A DNA stretch of 64,000 nucleotides from Massilia sp. W12 (GCF_037300705.1 NZ_CP147776.1:744001-808000); one strand, 5' to 3'; shown: positions 1 to 11,501, numbered from the stretch's first letter. The notes: generated by a model not told the origin, from the sequence alone. Program-made: numbers and translations.

Positions 1-888
1 CGCCGCCGCCAGAGCCTGCTGACGGGTGTACTCCAGCGCGCCGGAGTGGGTGATGGCGTGCAGGATGTCGTCAAAATGCGACTCATCACCCTGTTCGATA
101 CAATTGCGCACCAGTGCGCGCTCGCTGGCGCTGCCATGTTGCATCAGCCAGATCAGCGGCAGGGTCGGTTTGCCTTCGCGCAAATCGTCGCCGACGTTTT
201 TGCCGATCTGGCTGGCGTTGCCGGAATAATCCAGCACATCATCAATCAATTGGAAGGCGGAGCCGATTGAGCGGCCATATTCTGCGGCGGCGGCGATGTG
301 TTCCTCGCTGGCGCCGGCAATCAGGGCGCCGAGTTCGCCGGCGGCTTCAAACAGTTTCGCGGTTTTGCAACGGATCACTTCCAGATAGCGTTCCTCTGTA
401 ACATCCGGGTCGTGCATATTCAATAATTGCAGCACTTCGCCTTCGGCGATGATATTGGTGGCGTTGGCCAGAATCTGCATGACGCGCATGCTGTCCACTG
501 AAACCATCATCTGGAAGGCGCGCGAATACAGGAAATCTCCCACCAATACTGAGGCGGCATTGCCGAACAGGGCGTTGGCGGTTTGCCGTCCGCGCCGCAT
601 GGAGGATTCGTCCACCACATCATCATGCAGCAAGGTGGCGGTGTGAATGAATTCCACCACCGCCGCCAGCAAATGATGGTGTTCGCCGCGATATTGGAAG
701 CAGTTCGCCACCAGCAGCACCAGGGCGGGGCGGATGCGTTTGCCGCCGGCGCTGATGATGTATTCGGCGATTTGATTGACCAGCGCCACATCGGAATGAA
801 GCTGGCGGCGGATGACTGCATCGACCGCCTGCATATCGCCAGCGATAGTTTCGGCAATCGTATTCTTTTGGATGTGATGAGAAGCCAA
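1..888 (-). CDS. ispB: Octaprenyl diphosphate synthase, 3' end cut off by the window edge
   Basis: Trans-isoprenyl diphosphate synthase that makes the polyprenyl side chain of ubiquinone. Seen: 296 codons of a class I polyprenyl synthase, with the first Asp-rich motif DDVVDESSMRRG and the second motif LIDDVLDY, and the GGKRIRPAL substrate motif near residue 50. The reading frame runs off base 1; compared with E. coli IspB about 30 C-terminal residues are missing. No ATG fits the family N-terminus; I chose TTG at 888 because AGG lies seven bases upstream and the following residues align with the family start. It is divergent from rplU, the usual arrangement in proteobacteria. Identification is firm; the start codon is less certain. 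Confidence 0.93.
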   Translation of the reverse strand, partial: MASHHIQKNTIAETIAGDMQAVDAVIRRQLHSDVALVNQIAEYIISAGGKRIRPALVLLVANCFQYRGEHHHLLAAVVEFIHTATLLHDDVVDESSMRRGRQTANALFGNAASVLVGDFLYSRAFQMMVSVDSMRVMQILANATNIIAEGEVLQLLNMHDPDVTEERYLEVIRCKTAKLFEAAGELGALIAGASEEHIAAAAEYGRSIGSAFQLIDDVLDYSGNASQIGKNVGDDLREGKPTLPLIWLMQHGSASERALVRNCIEQGDESHFDDILHAITHSGALEYTRQQALAAA

Positions 889-922
889 GGCGAACCTGCG
901 ATATTGAAAAAAGTTGGCCGCA

Positions 923-951
923 ATTATATACGATGGGGCGCTGGCGCAAGC
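923..951 (-). promoter_or_regulatory. Possible ispB promoter
   Basis: On the minus strand a perfect TATAAT lies at 928-923, about 35 bases before the chosen ispB start. The -35 is poor (TTGCGC with a 15-base gap, or GCTTGC with 17). Only the -10 is convincing. Confidence 0.35.
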
Positions 952-985
952 GCAGCGGGCTGCGGCATTGTCCGGGCAGGGCGGT

Positions 986-1014
986 TTGACGTATTTCTGA
1001 AAGCTTGCTAGAAT
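986..1014 (+). promoter_or_regulatory. Sigma-70 promoter of rplU-rpmA
   Basis: TTGACG at 986-991 and TAGAAT at 1009-1014 are separated by exactly 17 bases, with one mismatch to consensus in each hexamer. Transcription would start near 1021, leaving a leader of roughly 75 bases before rplU. A strong promoter fits a ribosomal protein operon. Confidence 0.85.
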
Positions 1015-1094
1015 TGCGGATTCCCTGCAGGACTATTTGCGTTTGTAAATTGCTTTGCGGGATTTTCATTCATTATTTGATGAGGTTTCCAATC

Positions 1095-1406
1095 ATGTAC
1101 GCGGTCATAAAAACCGGCGGCAAACAGTATAAAGTTGCCGTTGGCGAAAAACTCAAAGTAGAACAGATACCTGCTGACATTGGTTCCGAGCTCACCATTG
1201 ACCAAGTGCTCGCAGTGGGCGCTGGCGAAACCATTAAGTTTGGTGCGCCGCTGGTCGAAGGCGCCAAGGTGCTGGTGAAAGTGGCTTCCCACGGTCGTCA
1301 CGACAAAGTGCGGATTTTCAAGATGCGTCGTCGTAAGCACTATCAAAAACGTCAAGGCCATCGCCAAAATTACACTGAACTCGAGATCCTGGCGATCAAC
1401 GGTTGA
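1095..1406 (+). CDS. rplU: 50S ribosomal protein L21
   Basis: Structural protein of the large ribosomal subunit that binds 23S rRNA. Seen: 103 residues, the normal length, starting [14 protein letters not shown] and ending with the basic motif [16 protein letters not shown] typical of L21. The ATG at 1095 is chosen over an earlier in-frame codon at 1005 because it matches the family N-terminus and has a TGAGG ribosome site about ten bases upstream. It heads the rplU-rpmA pair behind a strong promoter, with obgE after it. Confidence 0.98.
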   Translation: MYAVIKTGGKQYKVAVGEKLKVEQIPADIGSELTIDQVLAVGAGETIKFGAPLVEGAKVLVKVASHGRHDKVRIFKMRRRKHYQKRQGHRQNYTELEILAING

Positions 1407-1466
1407 GTCAAGGCCGGTTAATCCGGGTTTTGCGTCCATTTATTCACAAGTTTCCAGGAGCTATCC

Positions 1467-2928
<1,462 letters not shown>

Positions 2929-2954
2929 TACTGAGTTGGCAAACGGGAGATGGC

Positions 2955-4082
2955 ATGAGTGAAATTCGCAGTGTATTGCAACAGGCGCGCCGCCTGATTG
3001 TGAAAGTGGGTTCTTCGCTGGTGACAAACGAAGGGCGGGGATTGGATCAGGAAGCGATTGCGCGCTGGGCTGAACAAATCGCAAACTTGCGCCACATGGG
3101 CAAAGAAGTGGTGTTGGTCAGTTCCGGCGCAATTGCCGAAGGTATGTTGCGCTTAGGCTTTCAAAAGCGCCCGACCGATGTGCATGAATTGCAAGCCTGC
3201 GCCGCTGTCGGTCAAATGGGCCTGGCGCAAATCTATGAGAGCAGTTTTGCTGCGCATCATGTCAAAAGCGCCCAGGTCTTGCTCACGCATGCCGATTTGG
3301 CAGATCGTGAACGCTATCTGAATGCACGTTCCACCCTGCTCACGCTACTGTCTTTGCAGGTGACGCCGGTGATCAATGAAAACGACACCGTGGTTACGGA
3401 TGAAATCAAATTTGGCGACAACGATACCTTGGGCGCTCTGGTGGCGAATCTGGTGGAAGCGGATGCGCTGGTGATTTTGACGGATCAAAAAGGCTTGTAT
3501 TCCGCCGATCCGCGTAAAGATCCGGCGGCGTATTTGATTGCCGAAGGGCGCGCAGGCGATGAAAAGCTGGAAACCATGGCCGGCGGCGCCGGCAGCGCGA
3601 TCGGGCGCGGCGGCATGTTGACCAAAATCCTTGCCGCCAAACGCGCAGCCGGTTCCGGCGCGCACACCATCATTGCCTGGGGGCGCGAAGATAACGTCCT
3701 GGTGCGCTTAGCGCAAGGCGAGGCGATTGGCACCCAGCTGCTGGCGCAAACTGCACGCACCACAGCGCGCAAACAGTGGATGAGCGACCACTTGCACACT
3801 GCCGGCCAATTAGTGCTGGATGAGGGCGCAGTGCAAAAACTGAGTGCGGAAGGCAAGTCTTTATTGCCGGTGGGGGTGATTGAGGTGCGTGGCGAATTTT
3901 CGCGCGGTGCGGTGTTATCCTGTGTGGCGCAGGATGGGCGTGAAATCGCGCGCGGCCTGTGCAATTACGGCAGCAGCGAAGCGCGCCGCATTATGCGCAA
4001 ACCCTCCAGTGAAATTGAGGCGATTTTAGGCTTTGTGGAAGGGCCGGAATTAATCCATCGCGATAATCTGGTTTTGCTGTAA
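2955..4082 (+). CDS. proB: Glutamate 5-kinase
   Basis: Phosphorylates L-glutamate to gamma-glutamyl phosphate, the first step of proline synthesis. Seen: 375 residues with an amino-acid kinase domain ([12 protein letters not shown] near residue 17, VINENDTV near 137, the [13 protein letters not shown] nucleotide region) and a C-terminal PUA domain from about residue 285. The length matches the two-domain bacterial enzyme. It starts 26 bases after obgE, probably in the same transcript. proA is not adjacent. Confidence 0.96.
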   Translation: MSEIRSVLQQARRLIVKVGSSLVTNEGRGLDQEAIARWAEQIANLRHMGKEVVLVSSGAIAEGMLRLGFQKRPTDVHELQACAAVGQMGLAQIYESSFAAHHVKSAQVLLTHADLADRERYLNARSTLLTLLSLQVTPVINENDTVVTDEIKFGDNDTLGALVANLVEADALVILTDQKGLYSADPRKDPAAYLIAEGRAGDEKLETMAGGAGSAIGRGGMLTKILAAKRAAGSGAHTIIAWGREDNVLVRLAQGEAIGTQLLAQTARTTARKQWMSDHLHTAGQLVLDEGAVQKLSAEGKSLLPVGVIEVRGEFSRGAVLSCVAQDGREIARGLCNYGSSEARRIMRKPSSEIEAILGFVEGPELIHRDNLVLL

Positions 4083-4086
4083 GCAT

Positions 4087-4118
4087 AAAAAAAGCGGATC
4101 GGCTGATCCGCTTTTTTT
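4087..4118. terminator. Bidirectional terminator between proB and rppH
   Basis: AAAGCGGATC and GATCCGCTTT form a 10-bp stem around the loop GGCT. It is flanked by an A-run on the left (from 4087) and a T-run on the right (to 4118), so it works in both directions and serves the convergent genes proB (+) and rppH (-). Confidence 0.9.
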
Positions 4119-4119
4119 A

Positions 4120-4710
4120 TCAAGTCTTGGCCAATGCTTCCGGCACAAGCAAATTCACCGCCCGGTCTTCCTGCTGGCGTGGGCCGTGCGGCTGGCGCAG
4201 ATAGCGCGCCGTGTTCCGCTGGCCGCCGGTTTTTTCTTTCCAGTGCACAAAACGCGACAATTCCTGCAAAGCGCGCTGGTACACATCTCGCTTGAACTCA
4301 ATCACCACATCCATCGGCACCCAATATTCATGCCAGCGCCAGGCGTCGAATTCCGGGTGATCGGTCAGGCGCAAATTCACCTGCGAATCTTTGGCCTGCA
4401 TGCGCAGCAAAAACCAGATTTGTTTTTGCCCGCGATAATGGCCACGGATTTCACGTTTAATGAAATGATCCGGCACTTCATAACGCAACCAGTCGCGCGT
4501 GCGGCCCACGATTTTCACATGTTCCTGGCGCAGGCCGATTTCTTCTTCCAACTCACGGTACATCGCCTGCTCGGGCGTCTCACCATATTTGATGCCGCCC
4601 TGCGGGAATTGCCATGAGTGCTCACGCACCCGCTTGCCCCACCACACCTGATTGTGCGCGTTGAGCAAAATGATGCCGACGTTGGGGCGGAACCCTTCAC
4701 GATCCAGCAT
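4120..4710 (-). CDS. rppH: RNA pyrophosphohydrolase (Nudix)
   Basis: Removes pyrophosphate from the 5' triphosphate end of mRNA and so starts RNase E-dependent decay. Seen: 196 residues beginning [13 protein letters not shown] as in RppH, with the Nudix box at residues 38-60 in which G38, E43, RELEEE at 52-57 and G59 match GX5EX7REUXEEXGU. The C-terminal 35 residues are a basic, poorly conserved tail. It is divergent from proS, and this rppH-proS pairing is common in betaproteobacteria. Confidence 0.95.
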   Translation of the reverse strand: MLDREGFRPNVGIILLNAHNQVWWGKRVREHSWQFPQGGIKYGETPEQAMYRELEEEIGLRQEHVKIVGRTRDWLRYEVPDHFIKREIRGHYRGQKQIWFLLRMQAKDSQVNLRLTDHPEFDAWRWHEYWVPMDVVIEFKRDVYQRALQELSRFVHWKEKTGGQRNTARYLRQPHGPRQQEDRAVNLLVPEALAKT

Positions 4711-4937
4711 GTTATCACCTCGTGTGTCTGTGCCGTGCCGCTGCTAACCTTTCTTTCTGTGTTGTCTTCAAGGGCGCAAAGCTGCGCCTTGCCCGAGCCT
4801 GCTGCATCATTTCGGTTCTGCGAATCACGCAAAACAATGGCTCAGCGCACAATTGAAGAAAGTATGGTCGCATCAGCCAGCTAATCCTTTAAAATTGGGA
4901 TGATTATAACCCTCCTCTTTTCAAAAGAATTACTGTT

Positions 4938-6671
4938 ATGCGTGCCTCCCAATATTTTATTTCCACATTGAAAGAAGCTCCCGCCGACGCTGAGATCGTA
5001 AGTCATAAGCTGATGATGCGCGCCGGTATGATTAAACGCCTGGGTTCCGGCATCTATACGTATATGCCGCTGGGCTTGCGCATCATCCGCAAAGTCGAAA
5101 ACATCGTGCGCGAGGAAATGAATCGCGCCGGCGCGCTCGAACTCTTGATGCCGGTGGTGCAACCGGCCGAGTTGTGGCAGGAAACCGGGCGCTGGGACAA
5201 AATGGGGCCGGAATTGATGCGCGTCAAAGATCGCCATGGGCGCGACTATGCGATCCAGCCGACTTCCGAAGAGGTCATTACCGATGTGGTGCGCGGCGAA
5301 ATCAAATCCTATCGCCAGCTGCCCTTGAATTTTTACCACATTCAAACCAAATTCCGCGATGAGCGCCGTCCCCGTTTCGGTCTGATGCGCGGGCGTGAAT
5401 TCACCATGAAAGACGCGTATTCATTTGACCGCGATGTGGCCGGCATGCAAAAGTCGTATGAAGCGATGTATGCCGCTTATGTGCGCATTTTCAGCCGCTT
5501 CGGCTTGAAATTCCGCGCCGTGGCGGCAGACAATGGCGCGATCGGCGGTTCCGGCTCGCACGAATTCCACGTCATCGCCGGTACAGGCGAAGACGCCCTG
5601 GTGTACTGCCCGCAATCGGATTTTGCTGCGAATATTGAAGCCGCTGAAGCACTGGCGCCGCAAACGCCGCGCAGCGCGCCTGCTCAAGCTCTGGAAAAAA
5701 CCGCGACGCCAGGCAAAGAGCGCTGCGAAGATGTGGCCGCTTTCCTGAATCTGGATTTGCAGCGCACCGTGAAATCTGTGGTCTTGGCGTGCGACCGCGA
5801 AGTTGACGGCAAACCCGCCAACCAGATTGTATTGCTGCTCTTGCGTGGCGACCATGATATGAACGAAGTCAAAGTCGGCAAGCTGGAAGGCATGAAAGAA
5901 GGCTTCCGCTTCGCCACCGAAAGCGAAATCCTGCAAGCTTTCGGCAGCAAGCCCGGCTATCTCGGCCCGATCGGCGCGCAAGGCGTGCGCATCATCGCTG
6001 ATCGCAGTGTGGCGGTGATGAGTGATTTTGTTTGCGGCGCGAATGAAGCCGGCTACCACTACACCGGCGTGAATTGGGGGCGTGACCTGGCCGAGCCGGA
6101 AGTGGCGGATCTGCGCAATGTGGTGGAAGGCGATCCCAGCCCGGACGGCAAAGGCGTGCTGGCGATTGAACGCGGCATCGAAGTCGGCCATGTGTTCCAA
6201 CTCGGCACACGCTATTCGGAAGATATGCAAGCCACCTATCTGGATGAAAACGGCAAACCGCAATTGATCCAGATGGGCTGTTATGGCATCGGCGTGACCC
6301 GCATTCTGGGCGCGGCAATTGAGCAGAACTATGACGACAAGGGCATTATCTGGCCGGCATCGATTGCTCCCTTCACCCTGGTGCTGTGCCCGATGGGTTA
6401 CGATCGCAGCGAACAGGTAAAAGCTGAGACCGACAAACTCTACGCCAGCCTGCAAGCGGCAGGTGTGGATGTGATTTTGGACGATCGCGGCCTGCGCCCC
6501 GGCGCCATGTTTGCTGATTGGGAATTGATCGGCGTGCCGCACCGCGTGGTGATCGGCGAGCGCGGCTTGAAAGACGGCAATCTGGAATACCAGGGCCGGC
6601 GCGATGCGGAAGCGGTGAATATCGCCGCAGCTGACATCCTGTCTTTCCTGCAAGAAAAATTGGCGGCCTGA
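4938..6671 (+). CDS. proS: Prolyl-tRNA synthetase
   Basis: Charges tRNA-Pro. Seen: 577 residues, class II synthetase of the bacterial ProS type 1, starting [19 protein letters not shown]. Motif 1 lies near residues 50-80, motif 2 around [17 protein letters not shown] (about 140), and an insertion (about 220-400) corresponds to the editing domain that hydrolyses misacylated Ala-tRNA-Pro. Motif 3 and the anticodon-binding domain complete the C-terminus. Its stop overlaps the next gene's start by one base (TGATG), so the two are translationally coupled. Confidence 0.97.
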   Translation: MRASQYFISTLKEAPADAEIVSHKLMMRAGMIKRLGSGIYTYMPLGLRIIRKVENIVREEMNRAGALELLMPVVQPAELWQETGRWDKMGPELMRVKDRHGRDYAIQPTSEEVITDVVRGEIKSYRQLPLNFYHIQTKFRDERRPRFGLMRGREFTMKDAYSFDRDVAGMQKSYEAMYAAYVRIFSRFGLKFRAVAADNGAIGGSGSHEFHVIAGTGEDALVYCPQSDFAANIEAAEALAPQTPRSAPAQALEKTATPGKERCEDVAAFLNLDLQRTVKSVVLACDREVDGKPANQIVLLLLRGDHDMNEVKVGKLEGMKEGFRFATESEILQAFGSKPGYLGPIGAQGVRIIADRSVAVMSDFVCGANEAGYHYTGVNWGRDLAEPEVADLRNVVEGDPSPDGKGVLAIERGIEVGHVFQLGTRYSEDMQATYLDENGKPQLIQMGCYGIGVTRILGAAIEQNYDDKGIIWPASIAPFTLVLCPMGYDRSEQVKAETDKLYASLQAAGVDVILDDRGLRPGAMFADWELIGVPHRVVIGERGLKDGNLEYQGRRDAEAVNIAAADILSFLQEKLAA

Positions 6672-7339
6672 TGCGCAAGTTGTTGTATTGCAGTGTGCTG
6701 GGCGCAGCTTTGCTGGCTGCCCCGGCAGCGTATGCCGGTAATCAAAAAGAGGAAAAACTGGCCGATGGCGTGCGCATCGCATTATCCAATGCGATTGCCG
6801 ATGCGCGTCCGCCGCGCCCGCAGTTTGCAGATATCAACCAGCGCATCTTGTATCTGCGCTGGTTGACAGAAATGTCGCAGCGTTTAGCGCGCCGTGTGCC
6901 GGATGTGCAAACCCGGCGTGAATTCCTGGAAACCCTATGGTATGAAGCGCGCCGCGCCGGGCTGGACCCTTCCATGGTGCTCGGCCTGATCCAAGTTGAA
7001 TCCGGCTTTCGCAAATACGCCGTCTCGATTGCCGGCGCGCGCGGCTATATGCAAGTGATGCCGTTCTGGACCAATGCGATTGGCGATGGCGACCGCCGCA
7101 AACTGTTCCATATGCAAACCAATTTGCGTTACGGCTGCCAGATCATGCGCATGTATCTGGACATGGAGGGCGGTAATTATTATCTGGCGCTGGGGCGTTA
7201 TAACGGCAGCCGGGGCCGGCCTGAATATCCAAATGCGGTGCTGGCCTCCTGGAAGCGCTGGGAATACCATGGCGTGGACGCCAGCTTGAGCGCACAGCAC
7301 AGCGCGCCGGAAGTCAAGCCGGCGGCGCTGCTGCGATAA
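6671..7339 (+). CDS. Lytic transglycosylase, SLT domain, secreted
   Basis: Periplasmic enzyme that cleaves peptidoglycan between MurNAc and GlcNAc, forming 1,6-anhydro ends. Seen: 222 residues; signal peptide of about 22 residues ending AAYA; SLT motifs with the ES pair giving the likely catalytic Glu110 (GLIQVESGF), GYMQVMP at 125-131 and a YNGS motif near 178. The start overlaps the proS stop by one base. It resembles the small transglycosylase often found right after proS in this group. The family call is firm; which mlt paralogue it equals is not. Confidence 0.88.
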   Translation: MRKLLYCSVLGAALLAAPAAYAGNQKEEKLADGVRIALSNAIADARPPRPQFADINQRILYLRWLTEMSQRLARRVPDVQTRREFLETLWYEARRAGLDPSMVLGLIQVESGFRKYAVSIAGARGYMQVMPFWTNAIGDGDRRKLFHMQTNLRYGCQIMRMYLDMEGGNYYLALGRYNGSRGRPEYPNAVLASWKRWEYHGVDASLSAQHSAPEVKPAALLR

Positions 7340-7399
7340 GCGCAGTTTGCCGCGCATGTGACAGATCAGAGACAGCCGTAAAAGGGACGGATTGTATTT

Positions 7400-7500
7400 T
7401 GCGTCAGGCGCAGAGATGACGCAGATTGAATGCGTGCAACAGATGTGAAGGCGGGGGAGGTGAGTCAGGGGTGGCAGGCTGCGCACCTTGCGATGCGCAG
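7400..7500. other. Two inverted repeats in the gap after the transglycosylase
   Basis: The 230-base space between two converging genes holds TGCGTCA / TGACGCA (7400-7406 and 7417-7423) and CTGCGCA / TGCGCAG (7479-7485 and 7494-7500). Neither has a T-run, so neither is a classical terminator; they may stabilise 3' ends. No gene seen. Confidence 0.3.
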
Positions 7501-7569
7501 CGCATGTGCTTAAAACGCATGCTGCCCGGATGCGGCGGCGGCCAAGCCGGGCTTGACCGCCGGAAATCT

Positions 7570-7953
7570 TCAGCTCAGATGGCCGGAGATCAGTTTGGTC
7601 ATTTCAAACATCGAGACCTGGGCTTTGCCGCCGAACACAGCTTTGAGCTTGTCGTCAGCATTGATCATGCGCTTGTTGGCGGCATCTTGCAGCGAATGCT
7701 GCTTGATGTAATCCCACACTTTCTTCGTCACTTCAGTGCGCGGCAGGCCGGCTTTGCCAACGATGGCAGCCAATTCAGCCGAAGGGGTCATCGGCTTCAT
7801 GAAAGCAGCATTGGGTTTGCGGGCTGGGGCTTCTTTTGCGGCGGGTTTGGCGGGAGCTTTGTCTGCGGGTTTGGCGGCGGGGGCTTTCTTGGCCGGAGCC
7901 GCTTTCTTTGCGGGTTCAGCTTTGGCTGCTGCTGGTTTTTTACTTGTTGCCAT
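7570..7953 (-). CDS. SWIB/MDM2-domain protein with Lys/Ala/Pro tail
   Basis: Seen: 127 residues. Residues 1-48 are a low-complexity Ala/Lys/Pro tail like that of histone H1-type bacterial proteins; residues about 53-127 form a SWIB domain (KVWDYIKQHSLQD, then KLKAVFGGKAQVSMFEM). The SWIB fold is best known in eukaryotic chromatin remodellers, and in bacteria as small proteins in Chlamydia and betaproteobacteria. The basic tail suggests a nucleoid-associated role, but that is inference. It stands alone, transcribed toward the transglycosylase and downstream of ffh on the same strand. The domain call is confident; the function is unknown. Confidence 0.85.
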   Translation of the reverse strand: MATSKKPAAAKAEPAKKAAPAKKAPAAKPADKAPAKPAAKEAPARKPNAAFMKPMTPSAELAAIVGKAGLPRTEVTKKVWDYIKQHSLQDAANKRMINADDKLKAVFGGKAQVSMFEMTKLISGHLS

Positions 7954-8150
7954 CTTCGGGCCTCCTTTTAACTCAATCTATCACAGGGAAAATGCGCGGT
8001 TTCTTGCACCCCGCTTATATTGGTGCTGTTTCCCCTGTGACGCAAGTGTTTTTTCGCAATTTCCGGTATGAATTTCTCTCTGTGGCGCCAAGTGTGGCGC
8101 ATAACCACCGTTTTTTACCTGCCAAGCGTCCCCAGTCTGGCGCAGGACTG

Positions 8151-9515
8151 TCACAAGCCGGGAATCATGCCCTTCATGCTGCGCATCATTTTCATCATGC
8201 CGCCGCCCTTCAATTTCTTCATCATCGACTGCATTTGATCGTATTGTGTCAGCAGGCGGTTGACTTCCTGCACCGGCACCCCGGCCCCGACTGCGATACG
8301 GCGCTTGCGTGTGGCCTTGATCAATTCAGGCTTGGCGCGTTCCGCCGGGGTCATTGAATCGATGATGCCGCACATGCGGCGCACTTGACGTTCCGCCTGA
8401 TCCATATTCGCGCCGCCCGCCATCTGCTGAAATTGCGCCGGCAGCTTGTCCATCAGGCCGGAAAGCCCGCCCATCTTCTTCATCTGGCCGAGTTGCGCCT
8501 TGAAATCATTCAGATCGAATTTGCCGCCGACCTTGATTTTTTGCGCCAGCTCCTGCGCCGACTCCATGTCCACGCCTTTGCGCGCCTCTTCCACCAGGGC
8601 CAGAATATCGCCCATGCCGAGGATGCGGTTGGCCATGCGCTGCGGGTCAAATGCCTCCAACCCTTCCAGTTTTTCCGAGACGCCGGCGAATTTAATCGGT
8701 TTGCCGGTGATATGGCGCACTGAGAGCGCCGCGCCGCCGCGTGAATCGCCGTCCAGCTTGGTCAGCACAATCCCGGTCAGCGGCAGGGTGTCATTAAACG
8801 CCTTGGCGGTATTGATCGCATCCTGCCCCAGCATGGCGTCCACCACAAACAGGGTTTCAATCGGGTTTAAAGCCTGATGCAAGGCGGCGATTTCCTGCAT
8901 CATCGCCTCATCCACCGCCAGCCGGCCAGCGGTATCCACCAGCAGCACATCGTGATAATGCTTTTTCGCATAATCCAGCGCCGCCAGCGCGATATCGACC
9001 GGTTTGTCGCTTGCCTGCGACGGGAAGAAATCCGCGCCGGCCTGGGCCGACACGGTTTGCAACTGGGCGATAGCGGCCGGGCGATACACGTCAGCGGAAA
9101 CGGTCAGCACCTTCTTTTTCTTTTCTTCGCGCAACCAGCGCGCCAGTTTGCCGGTGGTGGTGGTTTTACCCACGCCCTGCAAACCGGCCATCAGAATAAT
9201 CGCCGGCGGCTGGGTGGCGAAACTGAGCTGGGCCGCCTGTGCGCCCAGATCCGCGCCCATGATGGACGCCAATTCGCGCTGCACCACGCCCACCAGCGCC
9301 TGGCCTGGCGAGAGCGAACCGATGACTTCCTCGCCCATCGCCTTTTGCTTGACATTGGCGATGAATTCGCGCACCGCCGGCAAGGCCACGTCAGCCTCCA
9401 GCAGCGCCATGCGCACTTCGCGCAGCATTTCGGCGGTATTCGATTCAGTTAAGCGGGCTTCGCCGCGCATCGTTTTGACGACTTTGGCAAGGCGTTGGGT
9501 CAGATTGTCTAACAT
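8151..9515 (-). CDS. ffh: Signal recognition particle protein Ffh
   Basis: GTPase of the signal recognition particle; binds 4.5S RNA and signal sequences and docks with FtsY (also in this window). Seen: 454 residues beginning MLDNLTQRLAKVVKTMRG; N domain, then G domain with GLQGVGKTTT near residue 110, DTAGR and TKLDGD; C-terminal Met-rich M domain (KMGGLSGLMDKLP, then a tail with MMKKLKGGGMMKMMRSMKG) that binds signal peptides and RNA. Normal length. A small hairpin sits in its leader at 9533-9551. Confidence 0.98.
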   Translation of the reverse strand: MLDNLTQRLAKVVKTMRGEARLTESNTAEMLREVRMALLEADVALPAVREFIANVKQKAMGEEVIGSLSPGQALVGVVQRELASIMGADLGAQAAQLSFATQPPAIILMAGLQGVGKTTTTGKLARWLREEKKKKVLTVSADVYRPAAIAQLQTVSAQAGADFFPSQASDKPVDIALAALDYAKKHYHDVLLVDTAGRLAVDEAMMQEIAALHQALNPIETLFVVDAMLGQDAINTAKAFNDTLPLTGIVLTKLDGDSRGGAALSVRHITGKPIKFAGVSEKLEGLEAFDPQRMANRILGMGDILALVEEARKGVDMESAQELAQKIKVGGKFDLNDFKAQLGQMKKMGGLSGLMDKLPAQFQQMAGGANMDQAERQVRRMCGIIDSMTPAERAKPELIKATRKRRIAVGAGVPVQEVNRLLTQYDQMQSMMKKLKGGGMMKMMRSMKGMIPGL

Positions 9516-9532
9516 GGCGACATACTCAGCAA

Positions 9533-9551
9533 TGCCGGCAAAAGCCGGCAG
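9533..9551. other. Short hairpin in the ffh leader
   Basis: TGCCGGC (9533-9539) and GCCGGCA (9545-9551) are perfect 7-bp arms around five A, only 18 bases upstream of the ffh start on the minus strand. It could affect translation of ffh; no known element is recognised. Confidence 0.35.
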
Positions 9552-9674
9552 GTTGGCGGAAAAATAAACCCCCTATTTTACCGCAAGGGGCAGCACAGGC
9601 GAGATACGGTGCTGCAACATGTCGCAACATCGAATTGCCGCTATCATGACGGCACTCACATTTGGAGAAATATG

Positions 9675-10673
9675 ATGACCAGTCTGAATTTGAAAACATC
9701 CCTGCGCAAACTGAATATTCTGGGCGTTGCCGTGGCGTTGTGCGGCATGACTGTATCAGCACAGGCGCAAGAAGTGGTGCGCTTGGGGAATTTGAAATTC
9801 GCCCACTATGGCGCGATTTCCTACATCAAAGAAATCGCCCCCAAATGCGGCATCAAAGTTGAAGAGCATGTGTTCGCCAAAGGCCCGGACATCATGCAAG
9901 CGGTGATCGCCGGTGAACTCGATGTCGGCGCCGCCTCCTCGGAAGCCGCGATTGCCGGCCGCGCCAATGGTGCGCCAGTCTATGTTGTGGCCGGTTTTGC
10001 CCGTGGCGGCGCGCGCCTGGTGGCCCGAAGCGACGCCGGCATCAAAGCGGTGCGCGATTTGAAAGGCAAAAAAGTCGGCGTCACACGCGGCGGCATCCAG
10101 GAAGTGCTGTTGCTGGCACAGCTGGGCCAGCATGGTTTGAGCTGGAGCGATCAGCCGGGCAAAGATGTGCACATTGTCTATCTCGCCTTTGCTGATCTGA
10201 ATCAGGCGCTGGCGGCGAAAAACCTGGACGCGATGATGCAATCCGAACCGCAATCCTCGCAAGCCATCAACAAAGGTTTTGGCGTGGAAATCCTGAAACC
10301 CTATGACACGCCGATTGGTGAACCGGTGCGCACCCTGGTCATGACGGAAAAGTTTTACCGCGAAAAACGCCCGACCGCCGAAAAATTCATGCGCTGCTTC
10401 CTGGAAAGCACGAAAACCTTTATCGACAATCCGGGCCTGGCGGAAAAATACGTGCGTGAAACCATCTTCAAAAATCAAATCACCAAAGATGATTTTGAAG
10501 ACGCCATCAGCAACTCGCCCTACAGCTACAACATCAGCCCGGAGCATATCCAGATCACCACCGACGTCATGGTCAAATATGGCGTGGGCCGCATGAGCAA
10601 ACCGCCGGTGGCGCGCGACTGGGTCAAAACCGATTTGCTGGAACAGGCCAAAAAAGGCCTGAACCTGAAATAA
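9675..10673 (+). CDS. ABC transporter periplasmic substrate-binding protein, NitT/TauT type
   Basis: Periplasmic receptor of an ABC importer. Seen: 332 residues; signal peptide of about 31 residues ending AQAQ; then a type II binding fold of the NMT1/SsuA-like kind (DIMQAVIAGELDVGAAS, DLKGKKVGVTRGG). Two ATGs at 9672 and 9675 are possible; 9675 has GGAG at a better distance (seven bases). Ten bases separate it from the permease, and the ATPase follows, so this is a complete importer. Family members take up nitrate, taurine, sulfonates, or thiamine and pyrimidine precursors; nothing here fixes the substrate. Confidence 0.88.
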   Translation: MTSLNLKTSLRKLNILGVAVALCGMTVSAQAQEVVRLGNLKFAHYGAISYIKEIAPKCGIKVEEHVFAKGPDIMQAVIAGELDVGAASSEAAIAGRANGAPVYVVAGFARGGARLVARSDAGIKAVRDLKGKKVGVTRGGIQEVLLLAQLGQHGLSWSDQPGKDVHIVYLAFADLNQALAAKNLDAMMQSEPQSSQAINKGFGVEILKPYDTPIGEPVRTLVMTEKFYREKRPTAEKFMRCFLESTKTFIDNPGLAEKYVRETIFKNQITKDDFEDAISNSPYSYNISPEHIQITTDVMVKYGVGRMSKPPVARDWVKTDLLEQAKKGLNLK

Positions 10674-10682
10674 GGGCCGCCG

Positions 10683-11501
10683 ATGCGCATGCGCAATCTT
10701 TTGAGCGGGCTGATTGTGCCCGTGTTCTTGCTGAGTCTGTGGCATGTGGTGACAGCGCAAGGCTGGGTCAATCCGCAAATGTTGCCATCGCCCTGGGCGG
10801 TGGCGCATAAGTGGTGGGAATATATTTGTCCGCAGCAAGCCTTTGAAGGCGGCGGCGTCGCCGCCTGGCTGGCCTGGTTGATTTCGGGCGAAATGGTGAG
10901 AGACGCCGCCGGCAGTTTGTATCGCGTGATCACCGGCTTTCTGATCGGAGCCGGACTGGGTTTGCCGCTCGGCTTGTGGATGGGCGCCAGCCCGCTCGTG
11001 TATCGCCTCTGGAACCCGGTCTTGCAAGTGTTGCGCCCGATTCCGCCGATTGCCTACATTCCGCTCTCCATTCTCTGGTTTGGCCTGGGCAATCCGCCGG
11101 CGGTGTTTTTGATTGCGCTCGGCGCATTTTTTCCCGTGCTGATGAACACCATCGCCGGCGTGCGCCAGGTCGATGCGATCTATCTGCGCGCCGCGCAAAA
11201 TCTGGGCGCAGGCAAAGCCACCCTGTTTTTGCGCGTGATGCTGCCGGCCGCCGTACCCTACATCTTAGCCGGCGTGCGGATCGGCATCGGCACCGCGTTT
11301 ATCGTCGTGATCGTGGCGGAAATGGTGGCGGTGAATAATGGCCTGGGATTTCGCATTACTGAAGCGCGCGAATATTTCTGGTCAGACAAAATCATTGCCG
11401 GCATGCTCACCATCGGCCTGCTGGGCCTGTTGATCGACAGCGGTATGAACCGTTTGAACAACCACTTGCTGCGCTGGCATCGCGGCCTGGAGCACTCATG
11501 A
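10683..11501 (+). CDS. ABC transporter permease, NitT/TauT type
   Basis: Inner-membrane channel of the importer. Seen: 272 residues, about six hydrophobic segments and the EAA-like cytoplasmic loop AAQNLGAGKATLFLRVMLPA that contacts the ATPase. An internal ATG at 10689 is an alternative start. The last four bases overlap the ATPase start (ATGA), which shows tight coupling. Confidence 0.9.
   Translation: MRMRNLLSGLIVPVFLLSLWHVVTAQGWVNPQMLPSPWAVAHKWWEYICPQQAFEGGGVAAWLAWLISGEMVRDAAGSLYRVITGFLIGAGLGLPLGLWMGASPLVYRLWNPVLQVLRPIPPIAYIPLSILWFGLGNPPAVFLIALGAFFPVLMNTIAGVRQVDAIYLRAAQNLGAGKATLFLRVMLPAAVPYILAGVRIGIGTAFIVVIVAEMVAVNNGLGFRITEAREYFWSDKIIAGMLTIGLLGLLIDSGMNRLNNHLLRWHRGLEHS

Noticed and set aside
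26-646. Several short frames on the plus strand at the window start
   Set aside because: They are shadows of ispB, which is read on the minus strand.
5421-6782. 453-codon open frame opposite proS
   Set aside because: Antisense of a fully conserved synthetase; no start signal or motif.
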